A stretch of DNA of 64,000 nucleotides from NCBI RefSeq assembly GCF_041734735.1, contig NC_134882.1, positions 19,773,428 through 19,837,427 on the forward strand, written 5' to 3'. Of this stretch, positions 23,213-37,500 are shown one piece after another. Within the stretch, counting starts at the first letter, position 1; each line of letters opens with the position of its first letter. A program made the translations under genes and the position numbers. Origin of the DNA: Babylonia areolata (taxonomy: Eukaryota > Mollusca > Gastropoda > Neogastropoda > Buccinidae). The notes below the pieces were generated by a model, which was not told the DNA's origin, made no database searches, and saw only the letters and a program-made list of their open reading frames with translations.

Positions 23213-24599
23213 AACACAAACAAAGTCTTATGCGACTTTTACGAATGAAAATTTGGTTTTTGGTTTTTTAACTTTAACCACTGATGTTACTGCAGGCAAT
23301 TTGAATACAGTTAAATGATACTGTCAGCTTTTTTTCAGTAGCTTCCATTTCATTCTATAAGAATCCCTACCTCTGATTAATCTTTTATCCCTACTCTAAA
23401 CCAATCTAAAGAATGTTCACAGCAATGATAATAACAACACTGATAACAAAATAGCAATAATCAAATGGCATATCCCACACCCATAGTATAAGATCTCAGC
23501 AGAAAAAGAAAATGCTTAATCAAATCAAAATTTATGAACATGGTACACTAGCTACCAGGGCATTAGCAAATAATAAAAGGTATAAAAGGTATACAATGTT
23601 ACGATAAAACTACTAAACGATTATGTTCACAAAGGTATATGATTAAACAGATAAGAAATACACACAAAAATAACAGAACTATCCTTCCCAAATACTTTCC
23701 CCCAGGACACAGAATGGAAAACGTGTTTAGCGGCAATGTGCAGAAACTTTCCACAGTGATCCAAACGCCACTGCAGCCAAAAACTGTAAGAGTGCTTCAA
23801 AACCTCTTTGACTTACAGACAAAAGAAAAGAAAAAGGCCAGCAAGGAAAAGACAATGAAGAAGGAGAAGGAAAAGGTCGCTCAAGAATGAGAGCTGCAAG
23901 TAAAGAACAAGCTCTACCTCCGAGAAGAAATTACGGATCAAGAAAAAGACTGGGCAAAAAGAAAGCAGTCATTAAAAAAGAGAAAAAAAACAACAACTAA
24001 CAACAGACCAAGAACAAAACCTGCGGGTCATCAGCAGGTATTACTCCAGCAAATGACAGGTATATCTCTTATAATCAACAGGTATATCTCCATGAGAGAA
24101 AAAAATCAAGAACAAAAGCTGCATGTAAGTAAGATCTATATCTCTAAAAGACAAAAAGAGAGAGAGAGAAAGCTACAAATGAATTACAAATCTCCATTAA
24201 GGAAAGCAAGTCCATAGCATCTACATACCGAAGAAGAAACTGGAAAGAAAAAAAGATCCAAGAATGAAAGCTGTAAGTACGAGCAGGTAACATCTCTACC
24301 TCTGAAAAGAAAAGAAAAGAAAAAAAAAGGACAGAAGGAAAGATCCATAAAAAGAAGGAAAGACAGAAAGAAAGCTGTGGAGGCAGGGGAAAAAGGAAGT
24401 GAAACAGCTGCTGCATCTGTCTGAGAAAGCGGCAGAGTGAGTGAGTGAGTGAGTGAGTACAGTCAGTCGGCAGGCAGCCAGCAGCCAGCGGCAGGGTTTT
24501 TGTGCGTACACGTCACACGATGGAACGCCAGAAAACATCATTTACCGTTGCAGCCTGAAGGGGGAGAGCTGTGACCCGGAGGAAGGGGTGTGGGTGGGA

Positions 24600-24790
24600 T
24601 TAATAGGCGGCCATGTGCCTAGTACCTTCGTCGTTGCTGTAGCAGTTGGGACAGTGCAGCTTGTTGACCCGCACCCGCACGTCGGCGCCCTCCACCCCGC
24701 TCCCCAGCGGAGTGCGGCACACGCAGCACTTGAAGCACTGCGTGTGGTAGTACAGGCCCAGGGACTCAATCACCATGGCAGCACCAAATC
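24600..24790 (-). CDS. LMO7: LMO7-like exon 19 (LIM second part, stop)
   Basis: The acceptor TGTATGCAG ends at 24791. The split codon G+GA gives Gly1677; FGAAMVIESLGLYYHTQC and the second zinc site (CCVC ... CPNC) follow, then SNDEGTRHMAAY and TAA. GAAMVIESLG and YYH..CFKC are close to the LMO7 LIM domain. The chain ends 13 residues after the last zinc ligand. Confidence 0.92.
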
Positions 24791-27740
24791 CTGCATACAT
24801 CATGTACATGTATGTAAGTATTGATTGTATCCATAGTCAGTCGTGTCTGACTATGACCAACAAAACAGCACAGGAGGCTACTGATGTCTTGACTATCTGG
24901 GGAAGAATTTTATAACTGTGGAGAGCATCTTGCCTAAGTTACATCCACACTCTCTCGGCCAAGAGGGTTTTAGGAGTGTCGGCAATGGGGATGGTTCCCA
25001 AAGGCCAGCTAGTCTCCAAGGCTGCACACTAAGAGCCAGTGCAATCTTGCCTCCCAGCCTTGAGTGTCATTGACCTTCATAAAAGACAAAGCTGTGCAAG
25101 AATTCCCATTACAGTGGAGAAACCATAGATCATACAGGTCCCACTTTGCTGTTGGCCCAACTGTAAGCTTATGTCAATTTCTGATATGTGTTGACATTAT
25201 TGATTATATCATGCCATAAAAGCTTCTGGTTAGAAGACAATCCACCCACCACTGGCTTGCAACTGACAGAAATAAAAATATGCATCGTTCCACTCAAAAT
25301 TACATGTAAAATTGTATGATTTGTACCACAACTTTCTAAATCTTCCCCTGGGTCTGATTTCAGACTCTGGTCTGAAGAATCTCATGCCTGTTACTGAGAC
25401 GTGCCCACTGGTCCAATACCCCAAGCAATAAAACAAGAACTACCTGGGGACATATCTCAAATTTGTGATCATAGCTGTAAGTGGGAAACTGTCATAGCTT
25501 TTCAATCATATTAAGGATACAAAAGAAACAACACCTGTCACTCACATAACTACAGAAATAAAAAACACAACAACAACACTGAACACAAGTGCTGAAGATC
25601 ACTAGAAACAGACAGTCAAAAAAAACAAAAACAACATGATTGCCCACCAAGCTCCTGGTTGCAGTGGGAGCAGCGCTGCTTTCCACTGATGTTCATTCCG
25701 CCATCCCCAGCAGGTGGTTGTTGGTGCTGGGAGGGAGGTAAGGGATCCGACCTGGAGCTGGGAGAGTAGCCACCACCGTAGCCAAAGTTGGGAGGCAGCG
25801 TCTGGGAAAGGCTGTGCCCTGCAGGGTCGGGATGGTAAGGGGGACCCTGAGGGTTCATCTCCTGGGATGAGCTGTTGGCTGTGGAGCCTCGCGCCCCTGC
25901 CGTCTTCTGCAGCAGGGTCTGCCGGATCTGGGCAGGCATGTTGGGCGAGCGCTGCACCTCCGCTGTGCCCTGTTCCCGCCACCGGTTCCCGTAGTTGTCT
26001 GCCACGGGTTTGATGGGGCCGGAGAACTGGGCGCGGCTGCTGGGGCCCTGGCGGTACCCGCTGTCGTTCATGCGCCGCCTCTCGGCCTCCTGCACCAGCC
26101 AGTGGTCCTGGGGCCCGGCGAACTGACTGCGGTTGGCCTCTGAACGACGGGCCTGGGCTGGCTGTGGCCTTCCCTCTCCACCACCACCACCACCACTGAC
26201 TTCCTCACCCATCCACTGGTCAGGGTTGCGGATCCTGGCCCTGGGCACTGAGTTGAGGGAATGGATCTGGCTCTTGCTCGGTGCTTCTCGTTTCACAGGG
26301 CTTGAAGTATCGTGGTGATCGTGGGGTGAGGGGGACGGGGGCTTCCCCTGAAGTGGCGTGGCCTTGCGGTTCATGGCCATCATGTCTTCCCTGGAGTACT
26401 GCCCTGGGCCTGCTCCATGAGGGGCTGCATTGGTACTCCGGCCATGCTCCTCCCCGGCTGGAGGCCACTTCGGCAGCTGGCCTTGACTGGAGGACACCGT
26501 CTGCACGTTGCCTCTCCATGATGATGCCGTCTGTGGCCTGGAGCTGCTCCATGATGCCTCTGACCTCCGCACTCCATAGCCATCCTGGTTCCCATCTCTG
26601 TAGGACCCAGCATTCTGGTTGCGGTCCGTGTAGGAGAGGGCAGTCTGTGGGCGCCCCTCGGAGCGGCGTGGTCCAGCGACGATGGTGGACGTGTAGACTG
26701 GGGAGCTGCCTCGCACTTTGCTGGTGACGGTTTCAAACTGCAGGGAGTCGTCAGGGGCTCCGTGGGAGGAGAAGGAGTGGTAGTCAGGTTGCTGCGGCTT
26801 CTGGGATGTCATGTGCTGCTGCTTTAACTGCTGACGCTCTTGTTCCAAACGCTCCTGGGTCTTCCTTAGCTCTTCTTCTTGCCGCCGAAGCATCTCCTGC
26901 ACGTCAAAGCAACGAGAAAACTTCTAAAATCTGAAGTATTACACACACACACACACAACAATTGTAAACAGGGGCTGACATCTCTAAAATTAGAAACAGT
27001 ACAAATGTTGTAGAAATTCTACAGCAGTTTGTCAATAATTATCCAATTCTTCATTTGACAGAAACAAGACGGAGTTGTCACAGCACACCTCTGACCAAGA
27101 CCGCAGACTGTCCAGACTTTTTATTCACTTCCAACCAGCCGCAAGCAGGGACTATAGAAAAATTTCACATATACAGAAAGACTATCAATAGCTTAAAATG
27201 CTAACATCACAAAACAGCACAATATTCTCAGAATCCATCAATCTCAGACTTCCTTGATTTTTGCAAACATGTGAACATTAACAAAGAAAAAAACCACAAA
27301 CAAACTGCAGCTACAAAGCCACCCTACTGCTCACTTCTTGCTGTCGAAGCTGTTCCTCTTTATCACGAATGTGCCTCCGTTCCTCCTCCTCCCTTTTGAG
27401 ACGTTCTGCCTCGATTCTCTGCAGTTCTTCCTGGCGGATTCGTGCTCGCTCTGCTTCAAGGAAAGCCGCATGATCTGTTTTATAAAAACAAACAGATAAA
27501 TAGTAATGGTTAAACCCTAATATCCCTTTCAAAGTAACAGCATAATCAAAACAAGCAAAAGTTCTGTTAGCTGGCTTTATACAGAAAGGAAAATGAATCA
27601 GTCAAACATCACAGTACGATACTTGTTTGACTGTCCTGTCTCCGCAATCCAAGTGACCATACTTAAAATATAAAAAGCTACCCCCCCCCCCCCCCCCCCC
27701 CCCCAAAAAAAAAGAAAAAAAAAGACTGCCTCATTTCCAG

Positions 27741-27772
<32 letters not shown>

Positions 27773-29659
27773 ATGTTGGTACCCTCTTGGTGAGGGGGAA
27801 AAGAGAGAGAGAGAGTGGGACTGACAGAGAGAGTGTGTGTGTGTGGGTGTGTGTCTGTATGCGTGTGTGCATGTATGTATGTATGAATATATTTATAAGT
27901 GCATGCAAGCACGTGTGTGTATGCATGTGTGTGCGTGCATGTATGCGCATGAATGCATGTGTAGGTACCTTGTGGAGGAGGGGCAGAATGCTGGGCAGGG
28001 ATGACCTCAGGCTGGATCAGCAGACCCTGGGGGGTTTCCCGGCTGTTGATCTTCAACTGGAACTGCAGAGGCTGCCCCGGCTGAGTCACCTCCACCGGCT
28101 CCCTGCCCACAGGTAGTCAGGTTTTTGTTGTTTTTTTCTTTCTCACAATCATTCCCCCCCAAGCAATAATAACAATGCAGATTGACGCTCTCACCTTCCC
28201 AGGCAGTCTGATAGAATGTGCGCACATAGCAATATGCAGTTTCAGTTTCTCAAGGAGGCATCACTGCGTTCGGACATCACATCTACAAGGCAGATGCCTG
28301 ATCAGCAGCATAGCCCAACATGATTAGTCAGGTCTTGAGTGCATGCATTTATGTTTGTGTACCTATCACAGTGGATTTCTACAGAATTTTGCCAGAGGAC
28401 AACACTCTATTCGCTGTAGGTTCTTTTTCAGTGCGCCAAGTGCATGCTGCGCACTGGACCTCGGTTTATTGTCTCATCCAAATGACTACACACTCAGTTT
28501 TATTTTCCAGTCAAACTTGGGAGAAAGGAAGAGAGCAGGATTCAGACCCAGAACCTCATGTACCCTGTATTGGCAGACGAGCATCTGAACCATTCTGCCA
28601 CCTTCTCTCTGCAAACCTGGTAAACTGAAGCGTTTCAACACTTGGGAGACATTTATAAGCTGCAAGGCCTAGGTCTGAGCCAATACATTTACTACAACAC
28701 TTTTACAAGCTACCACTCTTCCCCCTCTCTCTCATCTCGGTCTCCACAGAACTCACAACTCACCCTGGGTCCCCTCGGTTGCGAGGGTCGATGATCAGCA
28801 CCTCAGGCTGGGCAGCAGGGGTGCCTTGCCCACTGTTGATATGCGCAGTGAAGGTGCTGGTGTGTTGCTGCTGCTGCTGCTGTGACAGTTGGTTCTCCCT
28901 GTACCCTGGCTCCGAGGAGGGTGCCGGTTGTTGTTGGGTAGCGGCAGCAGTTCGGGAGGAGGAGGAGGAGGAGGCGGGAGGAGCGAAGTCCGCACTCAGG
29001 TCCTGGGCGTACCTCAGGAGGCGTGCCTGTCGCTGATCCCGGCGCTCCTTCAGAAGGCGCATCTTCTCCAGCTCGGGCTCCAGCAGCTTCTTTTCCTGGA
29101 TTGGAACAAGTTAGCTGATATGTGTTGTGCAGTGCAGTGCAGTGCAGTGCAGTGCAGTGTAGTGCAGTGTGGTGAAATGAAGTGAAGTGTAGTATAGTGA
29201 AGTGTGGTATAGTGAAGTGTAGTGTAGTGAAGTGAAGTGAAGTGAAGTGAAGTGAAGTGAAGTGAAGTGCAGTGTAGTGTAGTGTAGTGCAGTGCAGTGG
29301 AGTCTGGTGAAGTGAAGTGTAGTGTAGTGTAGTGCAGTGCAGTGCAGTGCAGTGCGGTGCAGTGCGGTGTAGTGTAGTGTAGTGTAGTGTAGTGCGGTGA
29401 AGTGAAGTGCAGTGCAATGCTGTGTTGTGTTGTGTTGTGTGTTGAACTGTATTGTGTTGAGTTGTGTTGTTGTGTTGTGTTGTATTGTACTACTCTATTT
29501 ATCACAACAGATTTCTCTGTGTGATAGAATATGTGGATCCATGTAGTGTGCGTGAATGCTGGTATCTTGTGAGGAGGGGCAAAGCGTGTGTGCATGCAAT
29601 GTGCGTGCGTGTGTGTACATGTGTGTGTATGCATGTGGGTACCTCCTGGGGGAGGGCTG

Positions 29660-29706
<47 letters not shown>

Positions 29707-30345
29707 GTAATACGTTCTGTATCTGTGTATAGAGCAGATCACAAATCGAGTGTGTGTGTCTGTTCAAGTGAAATACACAAACTACACAAAAATCGTACTG
29801 GCAAGAAGGTCTGTATGGACCCACCTCTTCTTGCTTCTGGCGTTCGGTGTCTGCAGCCCGCTGCAGGTCTTGTTGGTACTGCTGATCTATCTGCTCACGC
29901 TCTGCCGTGAAACGCTGCTGTTGACCCCACACCCACCCGCCAAACACACAGCACACACACACACCCATGCACGCACACACAGAGGTAGGCAACATGCCAC
30001 AGGTTAGAGCAGGCCAACACCATTAGACCACCAAACATCAATGAAATGCTTGGTTAATATCTCAGGCTTTAGCATGTACTTTCACTTTCCACTATCACGG
30101 TTTCTTGGTGAAATTCATAATGCTTCTGTGGCACTTTCATTTTTCAGTCTTGAAGATTTTCAACTGAGCAAAACAAACGACATTTACCACAGACAATGAA
30201 AATGCGCATGTGAGTGAACACATTTTGTTCATGCATGAAAAAGCCAGCATTTTCATGTTCAGTGCAAAGAATCAAAAATGCTCTCCATTTTATGCAGTTC
30301 ATGAGCATGTATAAAAATATAAACTGTACTTTTTTTTCATGACAG

Positions 30346-30383
<38 letters not shown>

Positions 30384-33300
30384 ATGTGTATGTGTGTGTG
30401 TGTGCGATGTGTTTGCATGAGGACAAATACATGCCCATGCACACATTTTTGCATCGCCACATACATGTTTGCATGCACATGAGTGTATGAGTCCAAATCA
30501 TAACATAAACAAACATCAATTAATTCTTAAGAATCCATATGAATATGTATGAGTCCATATCATAAAGTAAACAAACATCAATTAACTCTTAAGAATCCAT
30601 ATGGATATCAATCTCAACAAGCATTTGTGACAATCATATCACCAACAACAGACACCTTTGTAAAACACTAGCAACTGTTACATCACTGCTGACAAATTAT
30701 AATCTAACAAAAAATGCAGCAAGCCATGATGCAACAGAAGTTTTTGAAATTATATTCATTATTTATTTAATGATTTATTTGTCTATCTACTCCCCATCTT
30801 TTTGTTTATTTCTATAACTTTTTTGCACAAAACATCAATTCATTACACAGGCAATGATATTTTTTTCTCATATTCAACAAAATAAACCTTGTGTCACTAA
30901 CATTTGATGATTTGTGGGATGTTCATTCAGAAACACAACTAAAATGTTCGGTTCTGTATATGTCGAATCATAGTGATGTCATGAAATATAGAAACTGAAA
31001 TGAAATACATGAACCAAAGTCTATCATCCACAGAAGAACACTTGCTAGCTGTTTAGACAAACTACAGCTGAAGATATTGACAGAAAGGAATGGTAAAGAA
31101 ACATGAGACAAAGTGTATCATACCATGAATTCCTAACAAACAGTCTCTCAGTCCATATTGACTGGCAGTTAGTAAAACATGTCAGTTTAAAATGACAAAA
31201 AGGTTGTAAGTGATGGGACAAGGTGAGGAGCTGGAATGGAAAGAGTGAACAGGGAAATGAAGGGTTTGGGGGGAAACAGTGGAATACTGTCAGACACAGA
31301 GTTTGTAAAAGTGAAAAACAAAACAAAACAAAAAAAAACAACAACCAAAATCAAAATACTTGTTAACAGGGATAGTGAAAGTGAAAAACCAAAGACACAC
31401 ATCTTTCAACCATACCTGAAAAACTGTTGTCCACTAATATCTGATCATACATTATTTATGAAAGCAACAGAAAAACAAAGAAGAAACATGGATACCCAAC
31501 TCTTAAAGCCTGTGACGCACTGCTAAAAACAATATCTCCCAAATTTAACATGATTTTTTTTTCTTAAAGAGAGAGCTAAACTAAGATTACAATATATTTT
31601 AAGAAAGAGCCAACAAATGACACAAGAAATTCAAGAACAAATAACGAGGAGGAGAAAGAATCTTGTATACAAGTATTTCATCTGTCAATGTTCTATTCAC
31701 AATGGTGAAGATGAAGAACTGGAAGGAAATCTGTATGATTTTAGCTGATGTTCTACAAGAACTCTTCTGTTTCATCTGTCAATGCTCTGTTCACAGTGGT
31801 GAAGATGGTCATTTAGCTGAGGTTCTACAAGAACTCTTCTGTTTCATCTGTCAATGCTCTGTTCACAATGGTGAAGATGGTCATTTAGCTGAGGTTCTAC
31901 AAGAACTCTTCTGTTTCATCTGTCAATGCTCTGTTCACAATGGTGAAGATGGTCATTAGCTGATGTTCTACAAGAACTCTTCTGTTTCATCTGTCAATGC
32001 TCTGTTCACAATGGTGAAGATGGTCATTTAGCTGAGGTTCTACAAGAACTCTTCTGTTTCATCTGTCAATGCTCTGTTCACAATGGTGAAGATGGTCATT
32101 TAGCTGAGGTTCTACAAGAACTCTTCTGTTTCATCTGGTCATTTAGCTGATGTTCTATAAGAACTCTTCTGTTTCATCTGTCAATGTTCTGTTCACAATG
32201 GTGAAGATGGTCAAGATTTGGTTGGAAACCTGTTGACTTCAGGCCCATGGTCTGTGAGGAGGAATCTTGTCCATTTGCAAGGATGATGCAGATGACAAAG
32301 ATTTGATAAGGAACCCTGAATGATCTGAAGTCAATGTTCTTTACTGGCAATGATGAAAATGATGAGAATAAAGTGGAGCACCAATAAATACACTACCTGT
32401 TGGTAAGGGAAGGTCATTTGAACAAGATTCTCATCCTGCCCTGCTAGGATCTCTTCAGCAGGCTGATGGCAAAAAACAAACAAAAACACACAGGATGCTG
32501 TTAGTCCCAGAACGCGCATGCTGAAAACTGCCACATGCAATTTTAACGAGGCTACCATTCATCATCAAAGCGTCCACCTAAAGCACTGGCTTAGGGAAGA
32601 TGATAAAATTTATCATTAAAGTGTCCTCCAAAAGCACTGGCTTAGCGAGGATGATAAAATTTACCATTAAAGCTTCCACTGAATGCACTGGCTTAGCAAG
32701 GATGAATAATCATTAAAATGTCCTCTGAAAGCACTGGCTTCGTAAGGATGGTAAAATTAATTATTTAAACTTCCACCAACTTGGACAACAATGATTTCTG
32801 GGCATGTCATTTTTCCCTTTGATATGAATTTAGAGGGGTCTACCCCCATCACCGTCCAAATCCCTCTTCTAGCTCACACCCCCCACCCAAATATATCTGC
32901 AACCTTATGATATGGGAACTGTTTTATATCGATGAGTCAAAAATCTTTTGAATCACTTGACAAAAACATTATTCCTGATCATGTCCTTTACTTGACTTCC
33001 CCTTGTCCTATACAAAATCTTTCACTGGGTAACAAAACATCTGTCTGTGTGTATGTAGTTTCTGTAGCTGTTCCTACATTCTGTTCAATATTTTCAGAAA
33101 GGGAACTTTATGAATTGCTAACAACACTGGTCTGCGGACTGCATCTCACAAACTATGATCAGCATTAACATGATAATTCAATTTTGTATATTCTGCTGAA
33201 CTTGGGTGGATGAGCAAAGGAGACACTTACCATAACTCTAAGACCTCCACAAATATTTAATCTTAGACATTTTGTTTCAATTTTCATGAAGAACATGTCA

Positions 33301-34505
33301 AGTTTCAAAACACCATCATTATCTGTTTTCTTTCATGATTTCTATGATGATGTTTAACAGGGCAAGAAATGGACAGTAAGACAGACAAACATAAACTTGA
33401 TAATAACTAACTTTTTTTTTTCAAAAGAAAATCTATGTGAAAAAAATTGCTTTTCCCATACTTCCATGCAATCTTCAGCTAAAATTAGAATAAATATATT
33501 ATTCTTAATTATCAATAAGATAACAATCAAAAACAACACTAATGTATAGATAGCCCTGATCTCTTAGACACACATGCAAATGTTAATAAACATATCTAAT
33601 ACACCCATGCAAAGAAAGGAAGTGAGGTTATACTGATTATACACACTGCTCCAAAACACACCACATTATTAAAAATCACACACTCCGGGAGAGGGAAAGG
33701 GACAATGGAATAAGGGAATGTGTAGGTGAACACATACATATGCATGCATCAGAACCTGGAAAAAAAATCTTAATAAAAACAAACGCCACACTCACACGAA
33801 AAAAAAAAAAAAGCAACATATTCAAACAGAAACACACAAATCATTAACACATACACACACCCCTCCCTAATTTTTTTCAATGATACATTCCTTCTCTCTT
33901 CATTGTTTTCCCATACTGATTTTAATCATTAGCTCTCTAAGCCCCTGTGCCAAGGAGGTAGCGCTGCGCACCACGAATACCCATTATTATTAAAAAAAAA
34001 GTAACAGACTGGTTGTGGTACAGGGTATGCCTGAGAACAGTCCAGCTGGTGCTGTGATAGTTCTGACAAAACCTTCATTATCAGTCTTTATTTGCAAAGA
34101 TCTTGTCCATTGTTCAAAAACATGAGTGGCAATGCCAAGCACTGTAGATCATTCCAAACCAAACAGATATGAGAAAACACCACTGCTGACAATATCAGCA
34201 CATCTTTAATGTGCTAATGAGATCTATACCTTTGTTGCTGTTATTCACACGGCTGCGTTATTGTAACCATATCAGGTTTTCATCATTTATGTTTTTTTTG
34301 TTTTTTTTGACTGGGGCTAAGGCCTATTTCAATTAAAACATTTTGAATTAAAAAAAAAAAACCCCAAAAAACAGACTTCTTTAACAATTTGTGCTTTCCT
34401 TTTTTTATTGTTTGTTTTCTTGGGTTTTTTTCTTAAAAAAAATGAAATCCCTTGATAATTCTGATGCACAGGAGAATGTGTTGGGGGAACCATAGAAAAG
34501 CTCAT

Positions 34506-34539
<34 letters not shown>

Positions 34540-37500
34540 CATGAGCGCAAACATGCATTGCTTACACATGTACCACACCCTTAGGCAGACAGACTCTGAA
34601 CCAGTATTATACAAAAGGCACACTGTCATTTCCGATAAAGCCACCACAATCATCTGGCAAAACACAATTTTTTGTTAAAAAAAAAGGAAGAAAAACGCAC
34701 AATAAAGTGAAATGGGAAGGGGAAGGATATAAACTTCAACAAGACATGCATGCTACTGAATCCAGCAAACAAGCAAACAGCAACGCCAGTATCGCTTCCA
34801 ACAGAGGCAGTGTACATCTGTGTGCTTGCACAGGTCTGCATTTGTGGGTATGTGTGCATGGATGGTTCACTATGTTCATTCACAATATGTATGGGTGGGT
34901 GCAAGTAAGCATGTGTTAATGAAAGAACACATTAAAAGCAGTACACTCTGGGAATGAATACACTGTTATTGTCTCAGGTAATAAAAAGTAAATAAAAAAA
35001 ATATTAAACACAACACAAAACCAAACCAACAAACAGAAGAAAGAAAAAGCACATCATTCATGCTGATTTATGCAACTTTCAAATCAATCTTTTTACGCTT
35101 CACCCTTTAGACTCACGTTTAAGCTAATTCCACAGCAGTAAAAACATTCCAAATATTTCATTATCACAACATAATTAGAAAAATAATAGAAAGTAAACCA
35201 ACAGTTGTGTCTCAAAACATCTAAATTAATAAACATGATGCACAGGTAAAATGTACATCAAACTTCTTCTATGGAAACAAGAATTCATTATTTTCACGAT
35301 CACCATGCATTTATTTCACAACCACCATGCATTTTTCACCACTACCACTGAGCTTTTTTTTTTTTCAACTTAACCTTGCTACTTGTGTCCTAAAGAACCT
35401 AAGTTAATAGTCATGCTCACAAAATATATACTTACTGCAAAAAAACCCCAAATATATCATTTTTCCATCTGCAATATCTGTCACACAATAGTGATGTGAT
35501 TTTCAAACATCTATCAGTATCACCATTAATTAGTGATGTGATTTTCACAAAACATATATACCAACCTTCCCAACCCACAATAAAACAAAACGAAAAACAA
35601 AAGTAAACCAACGAAACACCTGTAATACCTGTCTCTCCACTTCTTGCTTTTGGTTCCAGCTACGGATGCGCTGCTTCTCCTCCCCAGTTCTGAACGCACG
35701 TCGAGATGACACAACAGGGGCTGTGCTGTTGTTCACCGTGCTCTCAGCATCCTCAGAGGGTTTGCTGTAAAACGTTGTAGCTTCTGCCTCTTTTGTTTCA
35801 CTGTAAGCATCAGATCATCATAAGCTATTCATCATCTGTAGGAATCATTAAAAAAAAAAAAAAAAACACCAATCAATCAATCAATAAATATATCTGTATC
35901 TACATCTATCTATCTCTCTATCTCTACCTTCAATGTCAAGAGATTATATCCACAAACTGTAAGAATCCTGAGGAAACAAAGTGTTCATAACATCAAATAA
36001 TCATTATCAACAGATCATTCTTAAACTGTAAAAATCTCAAAGAAACTGAAAATGCAGAAAATCAAGAAGAAAAAAAAGGCATTGCTCTGTTTTAAAATCC
36101 AAGCTTTAAACATTGTTGAAATTTAAACCGATACTGGAAAGGGAAGGCACTCATATTAATTTTCAAAAAATATTCACAGTAAAAATATGAATACTGTAAT
36201 CCAGAATACAAAAATCAAAATACAAATAATATTGTCATTATAAAATAGACTGTGCCCTGTAAAACAGGCTATTTCTAAGTGTCTTAAAACTTGAACTGAA
36301 ATTTAGAGTATTCACTACAAGAGTGCTCAAGAGTGCATCAACAGTGCTTCATATATAAAGCTTCCATGGTAACACACACACACACACACAAATAAGAACA
36401 TTATGCTAAGAAAACAACAACAACAACAACAAACCCTGCAGCAAAAGGACAAATGACAAGTCATACACATAACTGACAGTTTCTTTTCTTTCTATAAAAG
36501 CTACCTTTTTTTTTCAAAAATAGAAAGATTTTCCTTACTCTTACTCATGTTGAGTATTTTAGAAGAAAGCAAATCCATAACTAAATGACCACCTTTCTCT
36601 CTAAATGACCACCTTTCTCTCTCCTATCAATCCAGTATACACACACAACAAACTGCTTTCAATTAACCTCCTGACTACTGCTGATGAGTATGCTAGACAA
36701 TCAAGGGAGGTCACCTCACAAAGTCAAGATTTAAGCTTTTGGTCAGGATGTCAACCACCACTTTGTATTCAGGCTTCTTCTTTATATTCCATTATTTATG
36801 ATCAGCAAAATCAATATGACCATTGGTAAATTCATAAGAAGAGCAAATGCATTTCAGACTAATGCAACACTTATCTTATTTCACCAATGTTCAGTCGTGA
36901 AGGGGTTAAAGACAACAACAACAACAACAACTTACTCTGCAAGTTTCTCCTGGTTTCTGCGTGAAGAAATCTTCATTTGATCATAAAACTTGGGTGGCTC
37001 GTCTGACTCATATGTGTACTCAGAGCGAGGCCTCTGTCTCTGCCACTTCCGAAGTGCGGCAGGCGGGCCAGAGTCAGAATCCTCACTGGTTGTCTGCTCA
37101 TGGTGCTTCTCCTCCCGTCTGCTGGCACTCACTTCGTAGCCAGCTTCAGCAGTTGGAAAACAAAGACACACTGATTGCTCCATCCAGCAAAAACAAGAAA
37201 GACACAAACAAATCCAACTCCCCCCACGAAAAAGACACCCCTCTCCCACCCACACCCAGCCTCCCAAATGCAACAAATACAATTTAGACAAGTGAGGCAA
37301 GGCCTTCAAGACTCACTTGTGATACACTTAAAAAAAAAAAAATCTAATCGTTAAAATGTGTTTTGTATTTGTTATTATAAAGGTTCGAGTTGAAAAAAAG
37401 AAAAAGAAAAAAAAAAAAGTCCTAATCAGATTCGAACCCCGCGTGTTCGGGTGAGAATTAACTGTCTTACCCATTACACTATTGGGGCTCCTTAACGGAC

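Noticed and set aside
25714-26727. Open frames antisense to or shifted from LMO7-like exon 18
   Set aside because: GC-rich shadow frames. Only the 25648-26896 minus frame joins its neighbours in phase and ends with LIM cysteines.
28803-29742. Long minus-strand frames rich in His, Thr and Leu
   Set aside because: They are translations of the pentanucleotide array, which is open in every frame because five is not a multiple of three, and of a (GT)n tract. No conserved motif.
31663-31959. Plus-strand 98-codon frame resembling a repeat protein
   Set aside because: It is made of 72-bp minisatellite units in an intron of the opposite-strand gene; one unit is out of frame.
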